DNA from: Polyangiaceae bacterium
Lineage (GTDB): Bacteria > Myxococcota_A > Polyangia > Polyangiales > Polyangiaceae
DNA length: 64,000 nt
Direction of reading: 5' to 3'
Assembly: GCA_020633205.1 (NCBI GenBank)
Contig: JACKEB010000022.1
Coordinates: forward strand, 62,001-126,000
The notes below the pieces were generated by a model, which worked only from the letters and a program-made list of their open reading frames with translations, searched no databases and was not told the origin of the DNA. This document shows positions 57,670 to 64,000 of the stretch, in pieces. The stretch's first letter is position 1. The number at the start of each line of letters is the position of its first letter. The translations under genes and the position numbers were made by a program.

Positions 57670-57790
57670 CACCCCTAGGGGTGTCTGCGCTCGCCGCCAG
57701 CCGTCTGACGCCAGCGTCATGGGGTGTAACGCGTCACACCAGGTGCAACACCCCACACTGGACACCGCGCACCGCCTTGCACCGGTGCAA
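57670..57790. promoter_or_regulatory. Cluster of three palindromes in the TetR upstream region
   Basis: CACCCCTAGGGGTG (57670-57683, perfect), GGTGTAACGCGTCACACC (57723-57740, 16 of 18) and TTGCACCGGTGCAA (57777-57790, perfect). The half-site GGTGCAA also stands at 57742. Spacing is about 50 bases. They could be TetR operators, but they are 130-290 bases from its start. Confidence 0.5.
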
Positions 57791-57869
57791 TTCGCATCGC
57801 TCAGCCTTGCAGTCGCAGGCGCGCCTCAATCAAGCGAGCGTACCCGTATGGAATCACGTTCGATTTTGG

Positions 57870-57889
57870 TTTGGGGGTGAGGGTAGGTG
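57870..57889 (+). repeat. Dispersed G-rich intergenic element, copy 10
   Basis: TTTGGGGGTGAGGGTAGGTG, preceded by GTATGGAATC as at 3968. Confidence 0.55.
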
Positions 57890-58120
57890 CCGCGACTACC
57901 TCATGCAAAGCCGTGCAGCTCAGGCGCCCAAGAAACCCTTAACGCGCTGGTTCGTATTGGCATGCGTCTCGCAACTCAGCCGTTGAGCAGCCGAGAGCGG
58001 GGACCCCCCGACCTCCCGCAAGCAAGGCTCAAAACTTTTCCATTCAGGGCGATGACTGAGACCACAGAACCGACCTTGGAGAACAAGACCACGTAGAACC
58101 CGAAGCAACGGAGACGCACC

Positions 58121-58447
58121 ATGGCAGGCCGACGACGCAATAGGAGACCCCAAGCAACGCTTTCACGACCGGAAACGGAGCGTGATGTGCTGCTGTCCCG
58201 CGTACGTCGCTTGCGTCGCCGCGGGGATCAACGCAAGGCAATGCTCGCGCTCCGCGACGCAGCCTTCGATGCGGGCGACGACGCCTCGCTGTGGACCCTG
58301 TACGCCCACGAATGTATCCGTGCGGGAAAGGCCGATCGCGCCGAGCACGCCTTCACGCAAGCGCTCTGGCTTCGCGAGCGGAGCCACGACTACCCCCGCG
58401 CGGCAGTCACTCGCCGCTTACTAGACGGCCTACGTCAGGCCGCCTGA
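58121..58447 (+). CDS. Small helical, TPR-like hypothetical protein
   Basis: A 108-aa protein; ATG 58121 with GGAGACGCACC upstream. A basic N-terminus (AGRRRNRRPQATLSRPETERD) is followed by helices that look like one and a half tetratricopeptide repeats (KAMLALRDAAFDAGDDASLWTLYAHECIRAGKADRAEHAFTQALWLRE). Highly basic overall, so nucleic-acid binding is possible. No known family. It converges with the 58455 gene. Confidence 0.65.
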   Translation: MAGRRRNRRPQATLSRPETERDVLLSRVRRLRRRGDQRKAMLALRDAAFDAGDDASLWTLYAHECIRAGKADRAEHAFTQALWLRERSHDYPRAAVTRRLLDGLRQAA

Positions 58448-58454
58448 GGACTGA

Positions 58455-58730
58455 TCAGTCAGTCTGTGCTTCGGCCGCCGCAGCCGGAGCCTCACGCCAA
58501 GCGAGCCCCGTCGCGTCGAAGGAACGCAGCGTGTTGCGGTTGCAGAAGGGGCACAGCCACGCGACCTGGAACTGCTGCGAATCCGCGTGGATTGAGTGCG
58601 CGGGAGCGTTTTGCTCCTGCTTGCGCCGCATGTCCTTTGCCCAGCCACGCAGCACGAAGCGCTTCTCGTCGAGGTCAGCGAAGAGTTTGGCCTGGCACTC
58701 ACAGGCCGAGGAAATTTGCGCGTATTTCAT
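58455..58730 (-). CDS. Small protein with CPFC motif
   Basis: A 91-aa protein; ATG 58730 used (an in-frame ATG at 58769 adds 13 residues). Cys in SSACECQAKLF and VAWLCPFCNRNTL form two CxC/CxxC pairs, a plausible zinc ribbon. The segment VLRGWAKDMRRKQEQNAPAHS is basic and helical. No family recognised. Convergent with the 58121 gene, with 7 bases between the stops. Confidence 0.6.
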   Translation of the reverse strand: MKYAQISSACECQAKLFADLDEKRFVLRGWAKDMRRKQEQNAPAHSIHADSQQFQVAWLCPFCNRNTLRSFDATGLAWREAPAAAAEAQTD

Positions 58731-58803
58731 GGGTATCGACCGGCGCGTCACGCCGTAGCCCTCGCACATAGGGCGGTCTGCGTCGCGAGGTCAAGCGTTG
58801 GGC

Positions 58804-59187
58804 TCAGGGAAGGCGGCAGTCCTTCAGCTGAGGTGCCCCAACCAGCTCACCGTTGCCGGTGCAGATGATGATGATCCGCTGGTCCTTCGCGAGCTTCGCG
58901 GCTTCCGCTTTGGACAGACCCCGAGCCGAAGCCCCCATGAGGTCGCCGGTGTACAGCCGGATCACTGGTTCGTCGCTGAAGTCGGACTCGATGGCGGTGA
59001 TGGCGCCGGACACCTCGAGGACCTTGCCTTTGTACTTCTGATCCGCTGCCGCCTCGTTGGCCTCGTACGCTGACCGGAGGTCTTGCGCGCTGACCTTCAG
59101 CTCGGGCGCCTTCTTCGCAGGAGGAGCTTGCTTGCACGCCAGCAACGCCAACACCAACACCGCCCCGATCGCCATCCCGCTCTTCAT
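58804..59187 (-). CDS. OB-fold (tRNA_anti-like) lipoprotein
   Basis: A 127-aa lipoprotein; ATG 59187 with GGGAG upstream; the longer frame to 59322 is not used. The signal is MKSGMAIGAVLVLALLAC. SAQDLRSAYEANEAAADQKYKGKVLEVSGAITAIE is the hallmark of the tRNA_anti-like family, an OB-fold with unknown role, and EPVIRLYTGD, then AKDQRIIIICTGNGELVGAPQLKDC is the rest of the domain. The C-terminal Cys may form a disulfide. Divergent from the tRNA-Gly gene. Confidence 0.88.
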   Translation of the reverse strand: MKSGMAIGAVLVLALLACKQAPPAKKAPELKVSAQDLRSAYEANEAAADQKYKGKVLEVSGAITAIESDFSDEPVIRLYTGDLMGASARGLSKAEAAKLAKDQRIIIICTGNGELVGAPQLKDCRLP

Positions 59188-59307
59188 CTCGACTCCCTCA
59201 TACGCGGCGACGCGCCTCATCTTCCGCCGGTCGGGCGACCATATCAGCTGGGGCTGAAGCAAGAAGCGCTCGTGCGCGAATTCGCTTTCCACTGCACCAA
59301 TCTCGGC

Positions 59308-59313
59308 TATAAC
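59308..59313 (+). promoter_or_regulatory. Candidate -10 element of tRNA-Gly
   Basis: TATAAC 12 bases before the tRNA start, at the right distance for a transcript with a very short leader. No good -35 was found. Confidence 0.4.
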
Positions 59314-59324
59314 GCCTCTCACAG

Positions 59325-59397
59325 GCGGGAATAGCTCAGTTGGTAGAGCACGAGCTTCCCAAGCTCGGGGTCGTGGGTTCGAGCCCCATTTCCCGCT
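59325..59397 (+). tRNA. tRNA-Gly (CCC)
   Basis: A 73-nt cloverleaf: acceptor GCGGGAA/TTCCCGC, D-arm GCTC/GAGC, anticodon stem CGAGC/GCTCG with loop TTCCCAA (anticodon CCC, reading GGG), T-arm around TTCGAGC. Discriminator T; CCA not encoded. Confidence 0.95.
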
Positions 59398-59405
59398 CCC
59401 CGAAT

Positions 59406-59760
59406 GGGCGAGGTGTGCTTAAGCGCGTCTCGCCCTTTTCGCGTTTGTTCGGGTCGCCTTTTCTCGAGCGGGCCCCCGCAGGCCCGCTCGGGCTTTGGCT
59501 TCGCCGGGCTCCGCCGGCTCGCGTCGCGTTTGGCTGTTGGGTTGTGCCTTCGGGGACTGTGGGCGAGGTGTGCTTAAGCGCGTCTCGCCCTTTTCGCGTT
59601 TGTTCGGGTCGCATTTTCTCTCGAGCGGGCCCCCGCAGGCCCGCTCGGGCTTTGGCTCGCCTTCGGCTTCGCGTCGCGTTTGGCTGTTGGGTTTTGGCCT
59701 TCGGGACTGCGGGTTCGGCGCGTCTCGCCCTTTTCGCGTTTGTTCGGGTCGCCTTTTTCT
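59406..59760 (+). repeat. tRNA-Gly trailer: tandem terminator/hairpin repeat (2 full units and a third partial)
   Basis: Unit 1 59406-59560, unit 2 59561-59710, partial unit 59711-59760. Each begins with GGGCGAG...CTCGCCC followed by TTTT (terminator-like), then GCGTTTGTTCGGGTCGC, a 10-bp stem (59465-59474 with 59481-59490 in unit 1, loop CCCGCA), GGCTTTGG and GCGTCGCGTTTGGCTGTTGG. The hairpin and the sequence after it match the tRNA-Lys trailer. Confidence 0.75.
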
Positions 59761-59791
59761 TGAGGGGATTCGCGTGCTGTTGGGGCTTGTG

Positions 59792-59813
59792 TATATTGCT
59801 GATAGGCAATATA
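59792..59813 (+). promoter_or_regulatory. Operator-type inverted repeat upstream of the ArsR gene
   Basis: A perfect 8-6-8 inverted repeat TATATTGC...GCAATATA, 11 bases before the ATG. Its AT-rich palindrome and position suit binding of the ArsR/SmtB repressor, blocking its own promoter. Confidence 0.8.
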
Positions 59814-59824
59814 GCTAGGGGGCA

Positions 59825-60175
59825 ATGTTTGGGCATGAGCAGGCGTTGAATCGCACGTTTGCGGCGTTGGCTGACCCCACGCGCCGGGCGATTTTGGCGA
59901 GATTGACGGTGGGTGAAGCGACCGTGAGTGAGCTTGGGGCGCCATTTAACCTCGCGCAGCCCACCATCTCGAAGCACCTCAAGGTTCTGGTCGAAGCGGG
60001 TCTGGTCGAGCGGCGGCGGGACGCACAGTTCCGGCGTTGTCGGATCAGCGGGGCGCACCTCGAGCAGGCGTGGGCGTGGCTTGGCGACTACCGGGCGTTC
60101 TGGGAGCAATCGTTCGATCGCCTAGATGCCTATGCAAAGCGCTTGCAGCGCGAGGAGCTGGATCGTGGAGAGTGA
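59825..60175 (+). CDS. ArsR-family transcriptional regulator
   Basis: A 116-aa winged-helix repressor: LNRTFAALADPTRRAILARLTVGEATVSELGAPFNLAQPTISKHLKVLVEAGLVERRR is the ArsR DNA-binding domain, and the rest (SGAHLEQAWAWLGDYRAFW) is a dimer helix typical of ArsR proteins paired with AHSA1 genes. No Cys pair for metal binding, so it is unlikely to sense a metal. GGGGG precedes ATG 59825. It starts a four-gene operon with overlapping starts. Confidence 0.95.
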   Translation: MFGHEQALNRTFAALADPTRRAILARLTVGEATVSELGAPFNLAQPTISKHLKVLVEAGLVERRRDAQFRRCRISGAHLEQAWAWLGDYRAFWEQSFDRLDAYAKRLQREELDRGE

Positions 60176-60638
60176 TGTTGAGGACGAGAGCGCACGGGAG
60201 TTGACGATCATCCGGGTGTTCGACGTTCCCGCGCGGATACTTTTTTTGGCCTGCTCCAAACCGGAGCACATGCGTGAGTGGTTCGGGCCGACTGGGTTCC
60301 CCCTGACGACGTGTGAAATGGACTTCCGTGTAGGGGGGCGCTTTCGCTTCGCGATGACCGGTCCCGATGGAGCGAAGACCCCGTTCTTTGGAGGGGAGTA
60401 CCTGCAGATCGAGCCAAATCGCAGGATTTCCTACACCAGCTGTCTTGAGCTGCCAGGCGCGGAGACGATGATTGTGACCCTCAGCTTCGATGAAGTGGGT
60501 GGCACGACCACGCTCACCCATCACACCTTGTTCGCTTCAATTGCCATGATGAAACAGCACACGGGTATGGGGTATCGCCCGGGTGTAGAGTCCGGCCTAG
60601 ACCAGCTGGGACGCTTGGCGACGGAGCTGAATTCATGA
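60165..60638 (+). CDS. SRPBCC/AHSA1-family protein
   Basis: A 157-aa protein; GTG 60165 with GAGGAG upstream overlaps the ArsR stop by 11 bases; an ATG at 60126 lies in the ArsR gene and is not preferred. ELTIIRVFDVPARILFLACSKPEHMREWFGP, EMDFRVGGRFRFAMTGPDG, FFGGEYLQIEPNRRISYT and the later segment around YRPGVESGLDQLGRL show the START/SRPBCC fold with the AHSA1 helix. The fold has a hydrophobic ligand pocket; the ligand is unknown. ArsR-AHSA1 pairs are common. Confidence 0.94.
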   Translation: MESDVEDESARELTIIRVFDVPARILFLACSKPEHMREWFGPTGFPLTTCEMDFRVGGRFRFAMTGPDGAKTPFFGGEYLQIEPNRRISYTSCLELPGAETMIVTLSFDEVGGTTTLTHHTLFASIAMMKQHTGMGYRPGVESGLDQLGRLATELNS

Positions 60639-61453
60639 AGCAAGCACGCTCCGCCGACGGTACGTCCCTCGCATATGAAACCGTTGGCGAAGGCCCAGCA
60701 CTGGTACTGGTGGATGGTGCATTCTGCGGTCGCACCTTTGGTCCTGCGCGCGAGCTCGCTGAGCGACTTGCCCCGCGGATGCGTGTCACGTTCTACGACC
60801 GGCGCGGTCGCGGTGGGAGCGAGGACACCCAGTCGTATACGCCCGAGCGGGAGGTAGAAGATCTAAAGGCGATCTGCAGGGCTGTTGGTGGGCAGCCGAA
60901 AGTCTTCGGCACCTCTTCGGGCGCTGCCCTCGTGCTCCGCGCCGCCGCGGCCGGCGTGTGCGAGAGCGAAGTCGTGGTCTTCGAGCCGCCGTTCTACCTC
61001 GACGGCACGCACCAGCCGACACCGGCGGACTTTCGTGAGCGGATCGCGGCGCACTTGGAGGCTGGGCGCCGCGACGCTGCGGTGAAGCTCTTTCTTCGAG
61101 TGGTTGGCGTTCCTGGTTTCGGCGTTTTCATGATGCGCCTGTTCCCCAATATCTGGCCAAAGCTTCGCGCCGCCGCTCATACGTTGCCTTACGACTTCGG
61201 TGTGATGGGGGATACGCAGCGTGGCGAGGCTCTGCCCGAAGAGTGGCTCGCGCTACTCGCAAGAATCTCCGGGCGCTCAAAGGTATTGGTGGGCGGGAAG
61301 AGCCCAGACTGGATGCGCCACACGTGCGAGACGGTCGCCGCGAAGGTGAGCGGGGCTAGCCTCGGGGTGATACCCGGGCAAACTCACACCATCTCAGCGA
61401 AGGCGCTGGCCCCAGTACTCTGTGACGAATTTTTGGGAGGAGCGCATGGCTAA
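60635..61453 (+). CDS. Alpha/beta hydrolase
   Basis: A 272-aa hydrolase overlapping the AHSA1 stop by 4 bases. Core: SLAYETVGEGPALVLVDGAF, RVTFYDRRGRGGS, the nucleophile elbow GTSSGAAL with Ser in GxSxG, and the C-terminal His in GQTHTIS; the catalytic Asp is likely near the segment KVLVGGKSPDW. Esterase or related activity on an unknown ester or lactone. The end overlaps the next gene by 8 bases. Confidence 0.9.
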   Translation: MKQARSADGTSLAYETVGEGPALVLVDGAFCGRTFGPARELAERLAPRMRVTFYDRRGRGGSEDTQSYTPEREVEDLKAICRAVGGQPKVFGTSSGAALVLRAAAAGVCESEVVVFEPPFYLDGTHQPTPADFRERIAAHLEAGRRDAAVKLFLRVVGVPGFGVFMMRLFPNIWPKLRAAAHTLPYDFGVMGDTQRGEALPEEWLALLARISGRSKVLVGGKSPDWMRHTCETVAAKVSGASLGVIPGQTHTISAKALAPVLCDEFLGGAHG

Positions 61454-61895
61454 GTTCAGCTCGAAGCTGCTCGCGACAGGCAAGAACACGACTGGTATCG
61501 AGGTGCCTGAGAAGGTGCTTGCAGCTTTAGCCGCGGGGAAACGACCCAAAGTCAGCGTGACCTTGAACGGATACACCTACCGCACTTCGATCGGGTCGAT
61601 GGGCGGCAAGAGTCTGATCCCTGTAAGCGCGGCTGTGCGAGAGGCGGCTGGCGTCGCTGCCGGAGACAGCATCAAGGTCGAGCTAGAGCTCGACGAAGCG
61701 CCTCGGGAAGTCAGCGTACCGCCCGACTTCGCCAAGGCACTCAAGGCCGCTCCCGCCGCGAAGCGTTGCTTTGAAACGTTGGCCTACAGTCACCAGCGCC
61801 GCCACGTCGAGGCGATCGAAGGGGCGAAGCAAGCAGAGACCCGCGAGCGAAGGATCGAGAAGGCGATCGCGATGCTGGCCGAGGGTAAGAAGTAG
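61446..61895 (+). CDS. DUF1905 / YdeI (OmdA)-type protein
   Basis: A 149-aa protein; ATG 61446 with GGAGGAGC upstream overlaps the hydrolase by 8 bases. The N-terminal half matches DUF1905 (KLLATGKNTTGIEVPEKVLAALAAGKRPKVSVTLNGYTYRTSIGSMGGKSLIPVSAAVREAAGVAAGDSIKVELELD), and the C-terminal half the YdeI-type helical tail (KRCFETLAYSHQRRHVEAIEGAKQAETRERRIEKAIAMLAEG). Function unknown in detail; often beside AHSA1 and ArsR genes. Last gene of the operon. Confidence 0.92.
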   Translation: MAKFSSKLLATGKNTTGIEVPEKVLAALAAGKRPKVSVTLNGYTYRTSIGSMGGKSLIPVSAAVREAAGVAAGDSIKVELELDEAPREVSVPPDFAKALKAAPAAKRCFETLAYSHQRRHVEAIEGAKQAETRERRIEKAIAMLAEGKK

Positions 61896-61911
61896 GCGAC
61901 GCGCGGCGTGG

Positions 61912-63708
61912 CTAGTCGGAGGGGAGCTCCTTCGAAATCGCGCCATAGCCCTGCACGCCCGGGTTGCCATTGCCAACCGCGGCCCCTCCCTTGCCTGAGG
62001 AACCCGGGCTAGTGGAACCGAGGTTGCGGACGGGTTCGCTGCCGCGCCAGGCAACGCCGATGGCGACCCCTCCAGCACCTCCGCCTCCAGGGCCGCCCCC
62101 GCCTCCCTTGCCGCCGTCACCGCCAGGGCAGCCTGCAGGAGCCAACCAGCCCGCGCCGGCGATGCCGCCCAACATCCCGGCTTGCCCCAGAGAGCCCGAG
62201 CCGCCATCGCCGCCGCCATGTCCCTGTAGGGTGTAGTGCTTGAGCTGAATCGTGCTGTTCAGAGCGAGCAGCGCGATGCTCGCGCCGCCTCCTAGACCAC
62301 CGCGACCTCCAGCGCCACCGCAGCCGCCGGCCGCGCCTCCTCCCCCAGCGCCGGTTGCCGATCCGCGGCCGCCTCCGCCGCCTTGAGCGATTCCGCCGGG
62401 ATCCCCCGCGCCGCCCGGCTCGGGCACCCACTGGTTTCCTATGAGGCGACCCACCGTCGCGGCTCCCGGACCCGCGGCTCCGTCAGCGCCGTTCGCTCCC
62501 TGCGCACCGCTGCCAAGGCCCGCGCTGCACGTGGCTTCGGCGACGTCGCCGCCCTCGCCAGCGCCGAGCAGCGGACTCCCGCTGTCTCCGCTACTGGGGC
62601 TCATATCGCCTCCGCCACCACCGACGGTCGTGCCGCCCCCAGGGCATCCCGTGAAGGTGGCGGAGGTGCCAGGGCTGCTGGAGTCCGCGTCGTTGCCTCT
62701 GAGTGAATTGCCGTCTGGAAAAATAAACGGAGTCAGCGTCGCGTTCCCACCCGCTCCGCCTTTTCCGGAATCGAAGAAGACATGCTCCATGTCGATGCCA
62801 TCGGAGCTTTCGACGATTGCGGCAATGCTGTTCTGCCCCGGGAGCGTGGCGTCCGGCGTGACGAAGCGGAACCCTTTCAAGCGCGTAGTGCCCGTGAGGC
62901 CTTGCATCGTCAGCGCGGGCTCGACCCCCGCGGGAGTCACATTCGACTTCAGCTGGACGTCGGAGATCGTCCAGGTATCACACTGAAACAACCCATACGC
63001 GTTGACGCCCGAGTGCTCCGCTCGGTAATGGACCGGCGTGGTGTAGTTCCCGTGGTCCTTGCAAGCGTAGACGCGCTTTCCTGCGGCAGCGGCCTCGTCC
63101 AGCGCCTTGTTGATGGTTCCGTACGGAGCTACGCGAGTGCCATCGCCGGTGGTGTCGTTGCCATCGCCACTGACGAAGACCCCGTAGGCCTCATCCACCA
63201 AGCACGGCTCGTCCTGCGGGTCTTTCGTGGTGTCACAGGTTGACCCCGTACCGCCCGTGCCAGCGACGCCGCCGGCGCCGGTTGTTCCGCTTGACCCGCT
63301 GACACCGCCGGTCGCACCAGTCCCGCCGGTCCCCGCTGTGGCCCCCGCGGCGCCTCCCACCGTGGCCCCCGCAGAGCCGGAAATGCCGCCTCCCCCGAGG
63401 CCACCGCTCGCGCCTGCGCCTCCCATTCCGGCGGTGCCGCCCGTACCCGGAGTGCCGCCCATGCCTGGCATTCCGCCGTTGCCTGATTCGCCACCAGCGG
63501 CGCCGTTCTGGGAACCGCCGTTTGCTCCAACGCCAGTCCCAGCGCTCGCAGCACTCCCGCCGTCGCCGGCACTGCCGCCACTACCAGAACTGCCGCCGCC
63601 GCCCGCGCTGCCGCCAACGGCATGGGGGCCGTACTCGAAATCATCAAGGCCAATCAGCTTCGAGCAGCCGCACAGCGCGAGCAGGGCGAGAGGGATGAGT
63701 CGACGCAC
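61912..63708 (-). CDS. Gly-rich lipoprotein with parallel beta-helix-like segment
   Basis: A 598-aa lipoprotein with the signal MRRLIPLALLALCGC. It begins with ~130 residues of Gly/Ser/Ala/Thr linker. Residues ~160-300 resemble a right-handed beta-helix (DUF1565-like): EAYGVFVSGDGNDTTGDG, APYGTINKALDEAAAAGKRVYACK, then VQLKSNVTPAGVEPALTMQGLTG. The C-terminal ~260 residues are again Gly-rich with interspersed Ile/Val/Leu (GGGASIALLALNSTIQLKHYTLQGHG), ending GKGGAAVGNGNPGVQGYGAISKELPSD. Secreted and surface-anchored; likely a polysaccharide- or surface-binding protein. A tandem paralog follows to the window edge. Confidence 0.82.
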   Translation of the reverse strand: MRRLIPLALLALCGCSKLIGLDDFEYGPHAVGGSAGGGGSSGSGGSAGDGGSAASAGTGVGANGGSQNGAAGGESGNGGMPGMGGTPGTGGTAGMGGAGASGGLGGGGISGSAGATVGGAAGATAGTGGTGATGGVSGSSGTTGAGGVAGTGGTGSTCDTTKDPQDEPCLVDEAYGVFVSGDGNDTTGDGTRVAPYGTINKALDEAAAAGKRVYACKDHGNYTTPVHYRAEHSGVNAYGLFQCDTWTISDVQLKSNVTPAGVEPALTMQGLTGTTRLKGFRFVTPDATLPGQNSIAAIVESSDGIDMEHVFFDSGKGGAGGNATLTPFIFPDGNSLRGNDADSSSPGTSATFTGCPGGGTTVGGGGGDMSPSSGDSGSPLLGAGEGGDVAEATCSAGLGSGAQGANGADGAAGPGAATVGRLIGNQWVPEPGGAGDPGGIAQGGGGGRGSATGAGGGGAAGGCGGAGGRGGLGGGASIALLALNSTIQLKHYTLQGHGGGDGGSGSLGQAGMLGGIAGAGWLAPAGCPGGDGGKGGGGGPGGGGAGGVAIGVAWRGSEPVRNLGSTSPGSSGKGGAAVGNGNPGVQGYGAISKELPSD

Positions 63709-63794
63709 TGGCGGACTCTAGTGGATGACGTAGGTCCCCTCAAGCAGACCGCCCGGTCGCGAGCAGGGTGGGATCGAGCGCCGGGAAGAATAAC

Positions 63795-64000
63795 CTACGG
63801 GATCTCATGGAGGGCTTGTCCGAAGCCGTTGACTCCCTTGTTCCCGCCACCAACTGCCGCGCCGCCGGTGCCTCCGGGACTCGGTGCGAGACCACCGGCG
63901 CCGAGCTCAGGCGCCGGGCCGTGATACATCAGGGCGACTGACACCCCGCCGGCGCCGCCGCCGCCAGGGCCACCACGTCCGCCCTTGCCGCCGCGACCAC
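63795..64000 (-). CDS. Gly-rich protein, paralog of the preceding gene (5' end outside window)
   Basis: The minus-strand frame is open from the window edge to the TAG at 63795. It has no start codon inside the window. The visible ~68 residues are Gly-rich with KGGRGGPGGGGAGGVSVALMYHG and the ending NKGVNGFGQALHEIP. This matches the C-terminus of the 61912 gene (KGGGGGPGGGGAGGVAIGVAWRG, then GNGNPGVQGYGAISKELP) position by position. So it is the upstream member of a tandem duplication with the same C-terminal domain. Confidence 0.8.
   Translation of the reverse strand, partial: GRGGKGGRGGPGGGGAGGVSVALMYHGPAPELGAGGLAPSPGGTGGAAVGGGNKGVNGFGQALHEIP

Noticed and set aside
59340..59849. Frames of 107-169 codons across the tRNA-Gly trailer
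   Set aside because: They arise from the tandem repeat units and include the tRNA; the repeated protein segments mirror the DNA repeat.

Overview
The window looks like chromosomal DNA of a myxobacterium (phylum Myxococcota, most likely a Polyangiales/Sorangiineae-type genome). The evidence is very high GC, frequent GTG and TTG starts, many surface lipoproteins with Gly/Ser/Thr-rich linkers after the lipobox cysteine, a MYXO-CTERM-like sorting signal, a eukaryotic-like Ser/Thr kinase, an FHA-domain sigma-54 activator, a DUF4388 protein and AgmX/PglI-type proteins. Typing is inferred from gene style; no rRNA or marker phylogeny could be run. There is no phage, insertion sequence or CRISPR array.

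Layout. 1-4.2 kb: the 3' part of an acidic protein, a membrane protein, panD and a small gene. 4.2-9.8 kb: a 1426-aa surface protein with an internal MYXO-CTERM-like signal, and a DUF4291 protein. 9.8-13.6 kb: a TetR regulator translationally coupled to a PEP/pyruvate-phosphotransfer enzyme whose domains are in the reverse of the usual order. 13.7-18.8 kb: a lipoprotein, then a minus-strand operon of a B12-binding radical SAM protein, two paralogous lipoproteins with a shared leader, and possibly a GAF histidine kinase; this is the best candidate for an undescribed system. 19-26.7 kb: hemerythrin, a lipoprotein, and a housekeeping run reading TIGR04552/RelA-SpoT-like, DUF507, yicC, gmk, mtnP and a PfkB kinase, closed by an intrinsic terminator.

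27-30 kb: a four-gene envelope operon (cytochrome-like lipoprotein, SH3-barrel protein, DUF4266, DUF3570). 30-34.7 kb: a cytochrome c lipoprotein, a membrane protein and an FHA/sigma-54 activator in overlapping order, then an OmpA lipoprotein and another Gly-rich lipoprotein. 35.3-41.4 kb: dnaE, a DUF4388 protein and a Sel1-repeat lipoprotein. 41.4-41.8 kb: tRNA-Lys with a structured repeat behind it. 42.3-51.5 kb: lipoproteins, fxsA, OmpA/TSP3, an AgmX/PglI-like protein, a VWA lipoprotein, an EI24-like membrane protein. 51.8-57.5 kb: a Ser/Thr kinase, a response regulator, a glutamine-synthetase-family enzyme, an iron-type alcohol dehydrogenase and a TetR regulator. 58-61.9 kb: small proteins, tRNA-Gly(CCC) with the same kind of repeat behind it, and a four-gene ArsR operon with a clear operator. 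61.9-64 kb: two tandem Gly-rich paralogous lipoproteins, the second cut by the window end.

Two non-coding patterns recur. A short G-rich element (about TTTGGGGG(T)GAGG) occurs at least ten times between genes, three times fused to the T-tract of an intrinsic terminator. A GC-rich hairpin repeat whose stem sequences differ but stay paired follows both tRNA genes.
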